Shown here piece by piece: positions 9,238 through 17,456 of a stretch of 64,000 bases of DNA. How positions within the stretch are numbered: position 1 is the stretch's first letter; the number at the start of each line of letters is the position of its first letter. The DNA lies in contig NZ_CP098039.1 of assembly GCF_023650955.1 (NCBI RefSeq), forward strand, positions 682,001 to 746,000, given 5' to 3'. The notes beneath the pieces were generated by a model that searched no databases, was not told where the DNA came from, and was given only the letters and a program-made list of their open reading frames with translations. This DNA comes from Thermosynechococcus sp. HN-54 (GTDB lineage: Bacteria; Cyanobacteriota; Cyanobacteriia; Thermosynechococcales; Thermosynechococcaceae). The translations under genes and the position numbers were made by a program.

Positions 9238-9978
9238 ATGAATAGCCTGCAACAAGAACGTCACGTCTTGATTTTGAATACCGTTGGTGGCCGGCGGGCA
9301 ATTGCGTTGGATGCAGCTGCCTACTCCATTGGGCGCGATGAGAGTAACGCCATTGTCATTGACTTTGAAACCGTTTCCCGCCAGCACGCCATTCTCCTGC
9401 GGGTGCCCGTCCCCGGCACCACTAGCTATCGCTATCGCCTTGTGGATGGCAATGCCAATGGTAAGCCCAGTACCAACGGCACCTTTGTCAATGGCAAGCG
9501 CATCACCAGTCATGAATTGCAGCATGGGGATGTGATTCTCTTTGGTCGCAAGGCCAAGGCCTCTTATCTGATGCTCTCAATGGCGGATACTGAGTTCAGC
9601 CAATATCTGCAATCCATTGCCTTCCAGAGTATTAAATCCGATTTGCGGGGTGCTAAGGAAACCTTGGTGGGCATGGAGTTGAGCGGTGAACTGCGGCGAG
9701 CCCCCAACCGTGAATTGGTAGTAGCGGCGGCGACCCAGTTACATAGTGAGCCAGAAGTGGCGAAGGAAACCTTGGCCGGCGAGAACGAAAGCCAGCCCAC
9801 CACCAATAACAAAGAAACCGTTCATGAAAAAGAGAGTCACGGATCAAAAACAGGGCTAGTTGCTCTAGGGGCGATTGCCCTTGTGGTTATTGCCATTATC
9901 GCAGGAGCAGTTTGGCGATCGGGGGTTTCTCCCAGTCAACCGCAGGGATCGCCGCCGGCCACTCAACCCCGAAATTAG
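9238..9978 (+). CDS. FHA-domain protein with C-terminal membrane helix
   Basis: 246 residues from ATG 9238. The FHA phosphothreonine-binding domain covers about 10-115, with GRD at 32-34, SRQH at 47-50 and STNGTFVNG near 77-85. A linker (about 125-200) follows. One transmembrane helix (about 206-227) anchors the protein, so the FHA domain should face the cytoplasm. ATG 9238 is preceded by CGGGGGA, 4-9 nt away; a GTG at 9076 in the same frame would add 54 non-domain residues. It would read out Ser/Thr kinase signalling at the membrane; the partner is unknown. Confidence 0.82.
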   Translation: MNSLQQERHVLILNTVGGRRAIALDAAAYSIGRDESNAIVIDFETVSRQHAILLRVPVPGTTSYRYRLVDGNANGKPSTNGTFVNGKRITSHELQHGDVILFGRKAKASYLMLSMADTEFSQYLQSIAFQSIKSDLRGAKETLVGMELSGELRRAPNRELVVAAATQLHSEPEVAKETLAGENESQPTTNNKETVHEKESHGSKTGLVALGAIALVVIAIIAGAVWRSGVSPSQPQGSPPATQPRN

Positions 9979-10186
9979 CTCAACCGAGATCCTGTATTGC
10001 TTGAATCAATGGTTTCAAAGTATAAACAATCGGGCAGAACAGTCGCTCACTTGAGTCGGTTTGCTAGAATAAAAGAGGTGGTGAAATGCGTTCTATGATG
10101 GCCTGCGCAGTTGCGATCACTCTAAAGTCATGAGTTAAGCGGACAAACAGACAGGCATTTCAAAAGCAAGTTTTAGGAGAACTTGG

Positions 10187-10513
10187 ATGACAAAGCGGGA
10201 TCACAGCAAAGTTTATAATGTCACCTTGGTCAACGAAGCAAAGGGTCTAAATAAAACAATTCGTGTTCATGCCGACGAGTACATTCTTGATGCTGCCGAA
10301 GCTCAAGGTGTTGCTCTGCCCTACTCCTGTCGTGCTGGTGCTTGTGTCAACTGTGCCGGGCGAATTATCAAGGGCACTGTGGATCAATCGGATCACTCCT
10401 TTTTGAAACCTAAAGAGTTGGATGCGGGCTTTGTGCTTCTGTGTGCCGCCTATCCCACGTCCGATTGTGTGATCTCAACCCATGAAGAAGATAATTTACT
10501 GAACTTGACTTAA
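10187..10513 (+). CDS. [2Fe-2S] plant-type ferredoxin (divergent)
   Basis: 108-residue soluble electron carrier. It has CRAGACVNC (C-x4-C-x2-C) and a fourth cysteine in LLCAAYP, the complete plant-type cluster ligand set. The N-terminus (about 8 extra residues, MTKRDHSK) and the tail EEDNLLNLT differ from the main photosynthetic ferredoxin PetF, so this is probably a secondary ferredoxin for a specific reductase. AGGAG lies 7-11 nt before the ATG. It is monocistronic, followed by an inverted repeat. Confidence 0.92.
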   Translation: MTKRDHSKVYNVTLVNEAKGLNKTIRVHADEYILDAAEAQGVALPYSCRAGACVNCAGRIIKGTVDQSDHSFLKPKELDAGFVLLCAAYPTSDCVISTHEEDNLLNLT

Positions 10514-10527
10514 GCATTGCCTTAAGT
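10508..10527 (+). terminator. Possible weak terminator after ferredoxin
   Basis: ACTTAAG-CATTGC-CTTAAGT: 7-bp perfect arms and a 6-nt loop overlapping the ferredoxin stop, followed by an AT-rich stretch (ATTCATTATTATCTTT). The stem is AT-rich and there is no clean T-run, so it is weak. Confidence 0.4.
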
Positions 10528-10770
10528 GATTCATTATTATCTTTGAGAAATTAATTATCCAACAAGAGGGTGACCACAAGTTTTTCGGTGGGGTTGTTTA
10601 TTAGCTAGAGGGCTACAGTGTTTGATTGCATCTCCACTGATCTTTATCCGATGAGGATGCTGAGCATCCCGCTATCCTAAATTCACAAAGGATGAGTCAG
10701 AATCCTTCGATTCGATCAATGGATTGTTGATTCAGGGATTCATCATCGAACATTAGCTGCCCTGAATAGA
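10514..10770. other. Intergenic region between convergent ferredoxin and glmS
   Basis: No gene seen. Besides the ferredoxin hairpin it contains a second perfect inverted repeat at 10655-10669 (GGATGCT-G-AGCATCC). That repeat has a 1-nt centre, so it would not fold as a hairpin easily and looks more like a protein-binding palindrome than a terminator. Confidence 0.45.
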
Positions 10771-12651
10771 CTACTCAACAGTAACTGACTTAGCGAGGTT
10801 GCGGGGTTGATCCACATCTAAGCCACGGCGGGCAGCAATGTGATACGCCAACAGTTGCAGGGGCATCACCGTCAGGATAGGGGAGAGCAGCTCATCAACC
10901 TCGGGCACGGGTAAGAGGTTATCAAAGGTGTGCTGGGCTTCGGCCTCGTCAAGGGGGGTGACACCAATGAGGCGGGCATCGCGGGCACGGGCTTCTTGGG
11001 CATTGGAGAGGACTTTCTCAAAGACACTGCCGGGCATGGCGATCGTGACCACTGGCACTTTGGCATCGAGCAGGGCGATCGGACCATGTTTCATCTCACC
11101 CGCAGGATACCCTTCGGCATGGATATAGCTAATTTCCTTGAGTTTGAGGGCACCTTCGAGGGCAATGGGAAAGTTGATGCCGCGTCCCAAAAAGATAAAG
11201 TCTTGGGTTTCGGAAAAATCATGGGAGAGAGCTTCAATGTAGCGTTCTTGGCTCTCTAAAATTTGCTCCATCTGGGCGGGTAATTGCCGCAGACCAACCA
11301 CGAGTTCTGCCAAACGGGCGCGATCGCAAGACTGGCGCTGCCATGCTAACTCCAAGGTCAGTAAATAGAAAGCCATCAGTTGGGCAACAAAGGTTTTTGT
11401 GGCGGCCACGCCAATTTCAATACCGGCACGGGTATCAATAATGTGGGGAACCAGATGCCCAAGACTACTTTCTGGACGATTCGTAATCCCCAACAAGCGG
11501 GGTTGAAGGTTGCCCTGCAAGCCTTGGCGGCGTTTCAGTTCCATCTCTAGGGCCGCAAGGGTGTCTGCTGTTTCCCCGGATTGGGTGACACCAATGGTGA
11601 GAGTATTGGGCAGCAGCGGCGGCGGCGCATAGCGAAACTCTGAGGCATATTGCACACTGGTGGGAATCTGGGCAATTTGTTCAAGAAGATATTTACCGAC
11701 AAGGCCAGCGTGCCAACTGGTTCCACAGGCAACAATTTGAATGTGCTGGAGATTTTCGAGGAGGCTGGGGTCTAGGTTCAACTGCACAGGGCTAAAGGGA
11801 CTGTCAATTTCCCAATCGGCTCGTAAGTAGTCCTCTAAACAGGTGCGCACTACCCCCGGCTGCTCATAGATTTCCTTGAGCATGTAGTGTTTGAAGCCCT
11901 GCTTCTCCACCATGACCGGGTTCCAGTTGAGGGTGCGGGGCGTTTTGCCTAGGCGATGTCCCTCAAAGTCATAGACTTCAACCCCTGTGGGCGTCAGCCG
12001 AGCGAGTTCACCATTTTCTAGGGGCAACACAGCACGAGTGTAGGGAATGAGAGCTGGGGTATCGGAGGCACAGAAGAATTCCCCTTGGCCAAAACCAATC
12101 ACAAGAGGCGCCTGTTGCCGAGCCACAATCAGTTCATCGGGATAGTCAGCACAAATGACGGCGATCGCGAACGCGCCTTCCAATTGATGTACCGCTTGGC
12201 ACACGGCCTCTAAAAGTCCGTTGGCGGTAGGGGTCTCAGGCAACGCTTCCGCAATCAGGTGAGGGATAACTTCTGTATCGGTCTCGGAGCGGAAAATGTG
12301 CCCCCGCCCTTGGAGTTGCTCCCGCAATTCGCGGTAGTTCTCAATAATACCATTTTGCACGACGGCTAGGCGATCGCGACTATCCCGATGGGGGTGGGCA
12401 TTGTGCTCTTCAGGTTTACCGTGGGTTGCCCAACGGGTGTGGCCAATGCCAACATGGGCAATAATGTCAAGTTGTTCGACCTTCTCAGCCAAGTTGTGGA
12501 GTTTGCCCTTGGCGCGCACACAGAGGAGTTCCCCCTCATTGAGTGTGGCAATGCCAGCGGAATCATAGCCGCGATATTCCAGCTTTTGCAGCCCCTGAAG
12601 CAGGACTTGGGCTGCTCGCTGTGGGCCAATATAACCAACAATGCCACACAT
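10771..12651 (-). CDS. glmS: Glutamine-fructose-6-phosphate aminotransferase (isomerizing)
   Basis: Makes glucosamine 6-phosphate from fructose 6-phosphate and glutamine, the entry to peptidoglycan and LPS amino sugars. 626 residues. Cys2 of MCGIVGYIG is the glutaminase nucleophile. The N-terminal Ntn domain has GHTRWATHG. The two SIS isomerase domains follow (CGTSWHAG; GRGINFPIALEGALKLKE). The C-terminus LAKSVTVE is the conserved tail that enters the active site. GAGG lies 9 nt before the ATG. No GlmS ribozyme-like leader was recognised. Confidence 0.97.
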   Translation of the reverse strand: MCGIVGYIGPQRAAQVLLQGLQKLEYRGYDSAGIATLNEGELLCVRAKGKLHNLAEKVEQLDIIAHVGIGHTRWATHGKPEEHNAHPHRDSRDRLAVVQNGIIENYRELREQLQGRGHIFRSETDTEVIPHLIAEALPETPTANGLLEAVCQAVHQLEGAFAIAVICADYPDELIVARQQAPLVIGFGQGEFFCASDTPALIPYTRAVLPLENGELARLTPTGVEVYDFEGHRLGKTPRTLNWNPVMVEKQGFKHYMLKEIYEQPGVVRTCLEDYLRADWEIDSPFSPVQLNLDPSLLENLQHIQIVACGTSWHAGLVGKYLLEQIAQIPTSVQYASEFRYAPPPLLPNTLTIGVTQSGETADTLAALEMELKRRQGLQGNLQPRLLGITNRPESSLGHLVPHIIDTRAGIEIGVAATKTFVAQLMAFYLLTLELAWQRQSCDRARLAELVVGLRQLPAQMEQILESQERYIEALSHDFSETQDFIFLGRGINFPIALEGALKLKEISYIHAEGYPAGEMKHGPIALLDAKVPVVTIAMPGSVFEKVLSNAQEARARDARLIGVTPLDEAEAQHTFDNLLPVPEVDELLSPILTVMPLQLLAYHIAARRGLDVDQPRNLAKSVTVE

Positions 12652-12690
12652 AATCTTAGACCTCGTAATCTGAGAGAAATTGGGAGTGCT

Positions 12691-12996
12691 CTAACGACGG
12701 CTGGCAAACTGCGGCAGTTCCACCTGTGACCGTTTTAGGGGGAGTCGCGAACGGGAGGCAAATCGTTCTTTCGTGAATTCCGCTTGCCAAGGTTGAATGC
12801 CAATGGGTTGAATCGAACGGGGACGGGAAACCGCGGGCATTGCGATTTCGTCTAAAGGTTTCGCGGAGGGTCTTAAGGGGACTTGAACCCGATGAATTGT
12901 TCGGTGCCAAGACTGTTCAATTTGGCGGCGAGAATTGGCGATCGCTTGCCATTCTTGGTCATCCATGTTCCACTCTACTTTGTGCCACTCACTCAT
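12691..12996 (-). CDS. Small basic hypothetical protein
   Basis: 101 residues from ATG 12996 (MSEWHKVEWNMDDQEW). It is not recognised. It is rich in arginine, proline and glutamine with no membrane segment, and ends LPQFASRR. An upstream in-frame ATG (13023) would add nine residues including a cysteine pair, and MDDQEW at 12966 is another possible start. It lies 39 nt upstream of glmS on the same strand and could be cotranscribed with it. Confidence 0.55.
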   Translation of the reverse strand: MSEWHKVEWNMDDQEWQAIANSRRQIEQSWHRTIHRVQVPLRPSAKPLDEIAMPAVSRPRSIQPIGIQPWQAEFTKERFASRSRLPLKRSQVELPQFASRR

Positions 12997-13016
12997 CACC
13001 CAACACCCACACCTTA

Positions 13017-13232
13017 ATGACATGTTATTATTCGGATTTTTATGAACTAGATTATCGGAATTTTAACAAAACGCAAGCTTTGGCCAAAAACTGTCACAGG
13101 ATGCTAGGGAGACAGCCCGTAACTGCCGTCACTTGCTGTGTTGAGCAACTACGCCAATCCGCTACCGTCCATGCGCTTTTAGTGCAACTTAAGACACTTC
13201 AGAAACTGGTACGTGCCTTTCTAGAGGCTTGA
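13017..13232 (+). CDS. Doubtful 71-residue ORF
   Basis: Begins MTCYYSDFYELDYRNFNK and ends in an amphipathic helix, LLVQLKTLQKLVRAFLEA. It has three or four cysteines and no recognised domain. There is no clear ribosome site before ATG 13017. It occupies an otherwise empty 355-base gap before murE, where the remainder (13233-13351) shows nothing else. Confidence 0.3.
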   Translation: MTCYYSDFYELDYRNFNKTQALAKNCHRMLGRQPVTAVTCCVEQLRQSATVHALLVQLKTLQKLVRAFLEA

Positions 13233-13351
13233 ACTCCTCTCGCAGAATTCCTCATCCACCTATGCAGGGGGGGTTCATTTCCGTATCTTTCACAGGCGAG
13301 TGCCGTAGTGCCACAATACCCTAAACGGCCTATCACTGGAGATGGACAGCC

Positions 13352-14845
13352 ATGAATCTACGGGAACTCCTGAGGGCGGCAGCAATTACCCCCAGCTTTG
13401 AGCATCCTGCCCTCGATCAAGAGGTGAAGTCCCTGAGTACGAATTCTTGGGAGTGTCAGCGTGGCTCGTTGTTTATTGGTATGCCCGGCACGCGGGTGGA
13501 CGGGGGCAATTTTTGGCCGAGTGCCTTGGCAGCAGGGGCGATTGCCGCAGTCGTATCTCCCCACGCTAAACCCCCTGAAGGGGATGCCTGTGTGATTGTC
13601 GTGCCCGATGTTGAACGGGCTTGTGGCCGGCTAGCTGCAGCATTTTATGGTTATCCCAGTCAGCATCTCAGCCTCTTGGGGGTTACGGGCACCAATGGCA
13701 AAACAACCACCACCCACTTGGTGGAGCACCTCCTCAATCATGTGGGCTATCCAACGGCACTCTTGGGCACACTCTACAGTCGGTGGCCGGGACACTGTGA
13801 AATTGCCAGTCATACGACGCCCTTTGCGGTCACCCTTCAGGAACAATTGGCGGCCGCAGTCGCAGCAGGCTGTCGGTTTGCGGTCATGGAGGTGAGTTCC
13901 CATGCCTTGGCGCAGGATCGGGTGTGGGGCTGCCAGTTTGAGGTGGCGGCTTTTACCAACTTGACCCAAGATCATCTGGACTATCACCGCGATCTGGAGG
14001 ACTATTTTGCCGCTAAGGCCAAGCTCTTTACTGCTGACTATCTCAAGGGTCGAGCAATTCTCAATGGGGATGATCCTTTTGGCCAGCGACTGGCTCAACA
14101 GTTGCCTCGCGATCGCTACTGGATCTATGGCCTAAGCGGGGATGCCGATTTTCGGGCTGAGGATCTCAACTATCGCGTCAATGGCGTGACGGGCACAGTC
14201 CATACCCCCATGGGTAGCGGCACCCTAGACTCGCCCTTGGTGGGACAGTTTAATGTCGCCAATGTGCTGGCGGCGATCGCCATGGGCGCAGCGGTGGGAC
14301 TCCCCCTAGAATCGATGCTCAAAGCCATTCGCGACTTTCCGGGGGTGCCGGGTCGCATGGAGCAGGTGCGCCTCAGCCCAGAACAGGACATTACTGTACT
14401 GGTGGATTATGCCCACACCCCCGATAGCCTCGAGAACTTGCTGAAGGCGGCTCGTCCCTTTATTCCCGGCAAGCTGATCTGTGTCTTTGGCTGTGGGGGC
14501 GATCGCGATCGCACGAAACGTCCCCAAATGGGAGCCATTGCCGCTCGCCTTGCGGATCAAGTGGTAGTTACATCCGATAATCCGCGCACTGAGGATCCTC
14601 GCCGCATTCTCGATGACATCCTTGCCGGTATCCCGCCGCAAACACCGATGATTGTTGAGGTCGATCGCCGCCAAGCGATTCTCCAAGCGATTCTGACAGC
14701 GGCGCCCGGTGATGGGGTGATTATTGCGGGTAAGGGCCATGAGGACTACCAAATCCTCGGCACTGAAAAAGTCCACTTTGACGATCGCGAGGAGGCGCGA
14801 AATGCCCTCAAAGAGCGACTCAAACAACGACCAGATCAAGGCTAA
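13352..14845 (+). CDS. murE: UDP-MurNAc-L-Ala-D-Glu:meso-diaminopimelate ligase
   Basis: Cytoplasmic ligase that adds the third residue to the peptidoglycan stem peptide. The 497 residues match the family. The ATP-binding loop GVTGTNGKTTTTH is at about 110-122. The sequence DNPRTEDPR contains the DNPR motif that marks meso-diaminopimelate rather than lysine specificity. GKGHEDYQ lies near the C-terminus. GGAG lies 10 nt before the ATG. The next gene follows after 17 nt. Confidence 0.97.
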   Translation: MNLRELLRAAAITPSFEHPALDQEVKSLSTNSWECQRGSLFIGMPGTRVDGGNFWPSALAAGAIAAVVSPHAKPPEGDACVIVVPDVERACGRLAAAFYGYPSQHLSLLGVTGTNGKTTTTHLVEHLLNHVGYPTALLGTLYSRWPGHCEIASHTTPFAVTLQEQLAAAVAAGCRFAVMEVSSHALAQDRVWGCQFEVAAFTNLTQDHLDYHRDLEDYFAAKAKLFTADYLKGRAILNGDDPFGQRLAQQLPRDRYWIYGLSGDADFRAEDLNYRVNGVTGTVHTPMGSGTLDSPLVGQFNVANVLAAIAMGAAVGLPLESMLKAIRDFPGVPGRMEQVRLSPEQDITVLVDYAHTPDSLENLLKAARPFIPGKLICVFGCGGDRDRTKRPQMGAIAARLADQVVVTSDNPRTEDPRRILDDILAGIPPQTPMIVEVDRRQAILQAILTAAPGDGVIIAGKGHEDYQILGTEKVHFDDREEARNALKERLKQRPDQG

Positions 14846-14862
14846 CGTGCCACAATAGGGGA

Positions 14863-16359
14863 TTGTTGTCGCAAAGCGAGCAGATTGTGATTGAGGCAGA
14901 GGTTCACCGCCAATTACGAGCATTTTTACGCAGCAGTGGCGATCGCCAGTGGCCTCACCATCTGACATTGGCGCGGTTGGTCGCCCGTGCCCTGCGCTTG
15001 CGGCGGGGGTGCTTACTTCAGGTGACCCAGCGGGCAGTTTTGCAGCACCGCTATGGCCTCAGTTATCTGCTGCCCCTGCTGTTGTACCCCGAACCGGCGC
15101 TGCTGGTTGTCCCCCAAGAACGACTGCCGCGGCTGCTGCATCAAGAAATTCCTGAACTCCTCACCTTTCTTGCCGTCACTAAACCAATTCAGCATAGCCC
15201 CTGCCCGCAGCCGGCCTTTGAGGGAGTACTGGTGATGAGCTTAGAGGACTGGTGTGCCCAAGCCACTGCTCACCCCAACGTCGTCACCCTGATCGATGGC
15301 ATTGAAACCCTGCCGCAAATTGCCCAGCAGCAGATGACTTGTACAATCACCACCCGCGATTGGGAACATTTGAAACTGGCGCTTCCCGGTGCAGTTGATA
15401 CCATTCGACAGGTCTATGCTCAGTTGGTGCAGCATCTCTTGCAACGGCCTCACAACCCCTATGGCGATTACCTGCTGACGCCAACGGAACAACAACCGCT
15501 GCTTGAGTTACTCAATCAATGCCCCCAAGGGCTGCCCCCCCAATGGTCACAACTGCGCGAATACCTCAACCGCAGTGACACGGTCATCTGGGGACGCCGC
15601 CACCCGACGGTGGGCTACTTTACGCTTCAGGGGCATCCCCTGAATTTGCGCCCCTATTTCCAGAGCCTTTGGTCGCAAGCGCCCTTTGTTCTGATTGGTA
15701 GTGGGCCGGAGACGGACCCGCCCTTGGCCTATGTGCAACAGGAATTGGGCATCTCTCCCCAAACGACGATTAAATTTGCTGGCGATCGCCACAGCGAAGC
15801 GATTACGCTCTCCATTGCTGAAGATTTACCGCTGCCCAACACCCCAGAATTTGCCCCAGCCGTCCTGCGGCGTCTCTACGATCTCATTGGCACGATTGGC
15901 CATCAGCGAGCCGTGATCCTTGTCAGCGATGTGCCGCTGCGGGAGCAGTTGGCGACTCAACTGGCTGCCCTCTACGGTTCACGGGTACAGGTGGAGACTC
16001 CAACCCTTGACACAAATACGATTCTCGTGACTGGCGAGACCTTTTGGTTAAATCATGGCCCCCAGTTGCCCTGCCCCGCCCTTCTGGTGTTGACGACGTT
16101 GCCTCTCCCCTCACCGGAAAAGGCAGTGGTGAGTGCACGGATTGAATGGCACAAACAGCAAAAACAGGACTGGTTTCGTCAGTATCTCTTGCCAGAGTGC
16201 TTGACGATATTGGATCGCGCCCTTGCGCCTGTGCGTCAGGATGATACCTTAGTGGCGATTTTGGATCGCCGGCTCACGGAGCGCAGCTACGGCCGAGAAA
16301 TTCTCCAGAGCCTGAGTCCCTACAACCGCGTTAGCGATCGCGCCCGATCGCCACGTTAA
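14863..16359 (+). CDS. DinG-like helicase C-terminal domain protein, ATPase motifs lost
   Basis: 498 residues. The last about 130 resemble the XPD/DinG helicase C-terminal domain. Examples are VLTTLPLPSPEK, WFRQYLLPECLTILDRAL, and ILDRRLTERSYGREILQSL. The expected QxxGRLIR motif reads LDRALAPVRQ, and no Walker A or DEAH box was seen in the N-terminal half. It therefore looks like a cyanobacterial DinG relative without helicase activity (inference). The start is uncertain: TTG 14863, TTG 14866 or GTG 14887; AGGGGA lies just ahead. The end overlaps convergent larE by 29 nt. Confidence 0.7.
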   Translation: MLSQSEQIVIEAEVHRQLRAFLRSSGDRQWPHHLTLARLVARALRLRRGCLLQVTQRAVLQHRYGLSYLLPLLLYPEPALLVVPQERLPRLLHQEIPELLTFLAVTKPIQHSPCPQPAFEGVLVMSLEDWCAQATAHPNVVTLIDGIETLPQIAQQQMTCTITTRDWEHLKLALPGAVDTIRQVYAQLVQHLLQRPHNPYGDYLLTPTEQQPLLELLNQCPQGLPPQWSQLREYLNRSDTVIWGRRHPTVGYFTLQGHPLNLRPYFQSLWSQAPFVLIGSGPETDPPLAYVQQELGISPQTTIKFAGDRHSEAITLSIAEDLPLPNTPEFAPAVLRRLYDLIGTIGHQRAVILVSDVPLREQLATQLAALYGSRVQVETPTLDTNTILVTGETFWLNHGPQLPCPALLVLTTLPLPSPEKAVVSARIEWHKQQKQDWFRQYLLPECLTILDRALAPVRQDDTLVAILDRRLTERSYGREILQSLSPYNRVSDRARSPR

Positions 16360-17146
16360 GTTTGCCACTGCGAAAGCCTTCCAAATCTAAGGTGACATAG
16401 GTAAACCCCAGCGCTTGGAAATGGTTCACCAGCTTCTCTAGATCCGTCATCGTCACAAAGTCGGCAATCTGTTCTTGGGGCACTTCAATGCGAGCCGTAT
16501 CGCCATGACTACGGACACGGCACAACTCCCAGCCCTGCTTGCGCAGGTAGTATTCGGCATTGCCCACCCGTTGCAGCTTGGCAAGGGTAATTTCTTCACC
16601 GTAGGGAAAGCGGGAACTCAGGCAGGGTTGGGCGGGTTTATTCCACCACGGCAGCCCTAGGGATTTGGCAATTTCTCGCACCTCTAGCTTGGTGATCCCT
16701 ACCTCAGCAAGGGGCGATCGCACCCCTCGTTCTTTGGCCGCAGCAATACCGGGGCGATAGTCTTGGAGATCATCGGCATTGACGCCATCGAGGATATAGT
16801 CATAACCCCAAGCTTGAGCCAGCTCCCGCAGGCGATCGTGGAGTTCACTTTTGCAAAAGTAACAGCGATTCACGGGGTTGGCGGCGTAGTTGGGATTGTC
16901 CAGTTCATGGGTTTCAATGAGTTCATGGCGAATACCAATGGCCGCCGCCTGAATGCGGGCATCTTCTAGATCTGCTGGAAACAGCGAAGGGGACACCGCC
17001 GTGACCGCCACAGCGCGATCGCCCAAGACATCCTGAGCCACTTTGGCCACGAGCGTACTATCAATGCCACCAGAGTAGGCAATCAAGGCTTGATCGAGTT
17101 CACCAATGAGATCGCGTAAGGCCGCTAGCTTGTCCACGCCCATCAC
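16331..17146 (-). CDS. larE: LarE-like ATP-dependent sulfur transferase
   Basis: PP-loop enzyme of the LarE family, which inserts sulfur into the nickel-pincer nucleotide cofactor precursor. 271 residues. The PP-loop SGGIDS is at 25-30. Cys95 and Cys98 (RCYFCKS) and Cys175 (QPCLSSRF) form the three-cysteine set seen in LarE proteins proposed to carry a [4Fe-4S] cluster, as opposed to single-cysteine sacrificial LarE. No larB, larC or lactate racemase gene is nearby. ATG is at 17146; Met2 is an equal alternative. Confidence 0.85.
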   Translation of the reverse strand: MMGVDKLAALRDLIGELDQALIAYSGGIDSTLVAKVAQDVLGDRAVAVTAVSPSLFPADLEDARIQAAAIGIRHELIETHELDNPNYAANPVNRCYFCKSELHDRLRELAQAWGYDYILDGVNADDLQDYRPGIAAAKERGVRSPLAEVGITKLEVREIAKSLGLPWWNKPAQPCLSSRFPYGEEITLAKLQRVGNAEYYLRKQGWELCRVRSHGDTARIEVPQEQIADFVTMTDLEKLVNHFQALGFTYVTLDLEGFRSGKLNVAIGRDR

Positions 17147-17296
17147 CGACCGATGTTCCGAGAATGCTGCTCCTACAGTTTAGCTTAGGGATGCGAGAAG
17201 AAGGCTCAAGCGCCCATTAAGCAAATGCTGCGAGTGCTCCCCCCTGCTCTAAAATAAAATCACGAACTGATAACCGCTGATTGCTGGGGAGAACCT

Positions 17297-17437
17297 ATGG
17301 GAATTTTCAATGGCATTATTGAGTTTCTTAGCAATATCAACTTTGAAGTCATTGCCCAACTGACCATGATTGCCATGATTGGCATTGCAGGGCCGATGAT
17401 TATTTTCCTGTTGGCGGTGCGTCGCGGCAATTTGTAG
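17297..17437 (+). CDS. psb30: Photosystem II protein Psb30 (Ycf12)
   Basis: 46 residues, starting MGIFNGIIEFLSNINFEV, with one transmembrane helix (about 18-40) and ending AVRRGNL. This is the Psb30/Ycf12 subunit at the periphery of photosystem II near PsbJ and cytochrome b559. GGGGAGAA lies 4-11 nt before the ATG. The AT-rich TAAAATAAAAT stretch at about 17250-17260 is the likely -10 region. The gene ends 20 nt before the convergent recJ stop. Confidence 0.95.
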   Translation: MGIFNGIIEFLSNINFEVIAQLTMIAMIGIAGPMIIFLLAVRRGNL

Positions 17438-17456
17438 GCCATTGCTTTTTCAAGAA

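Noticed and set aside
10655-10669. GGATGCT-G-AGCATCC as an intrinsic terminator
   Set aside because: One-nucleotide centre and no T-run on either side; kept only as a palindrome in the intergenic entry.
12840-13016. Plus-strand ORF extension upstream of 13017
   Set aside because: Fully antisense to the 12691-12996 gene; only the part from 13017 is considered.
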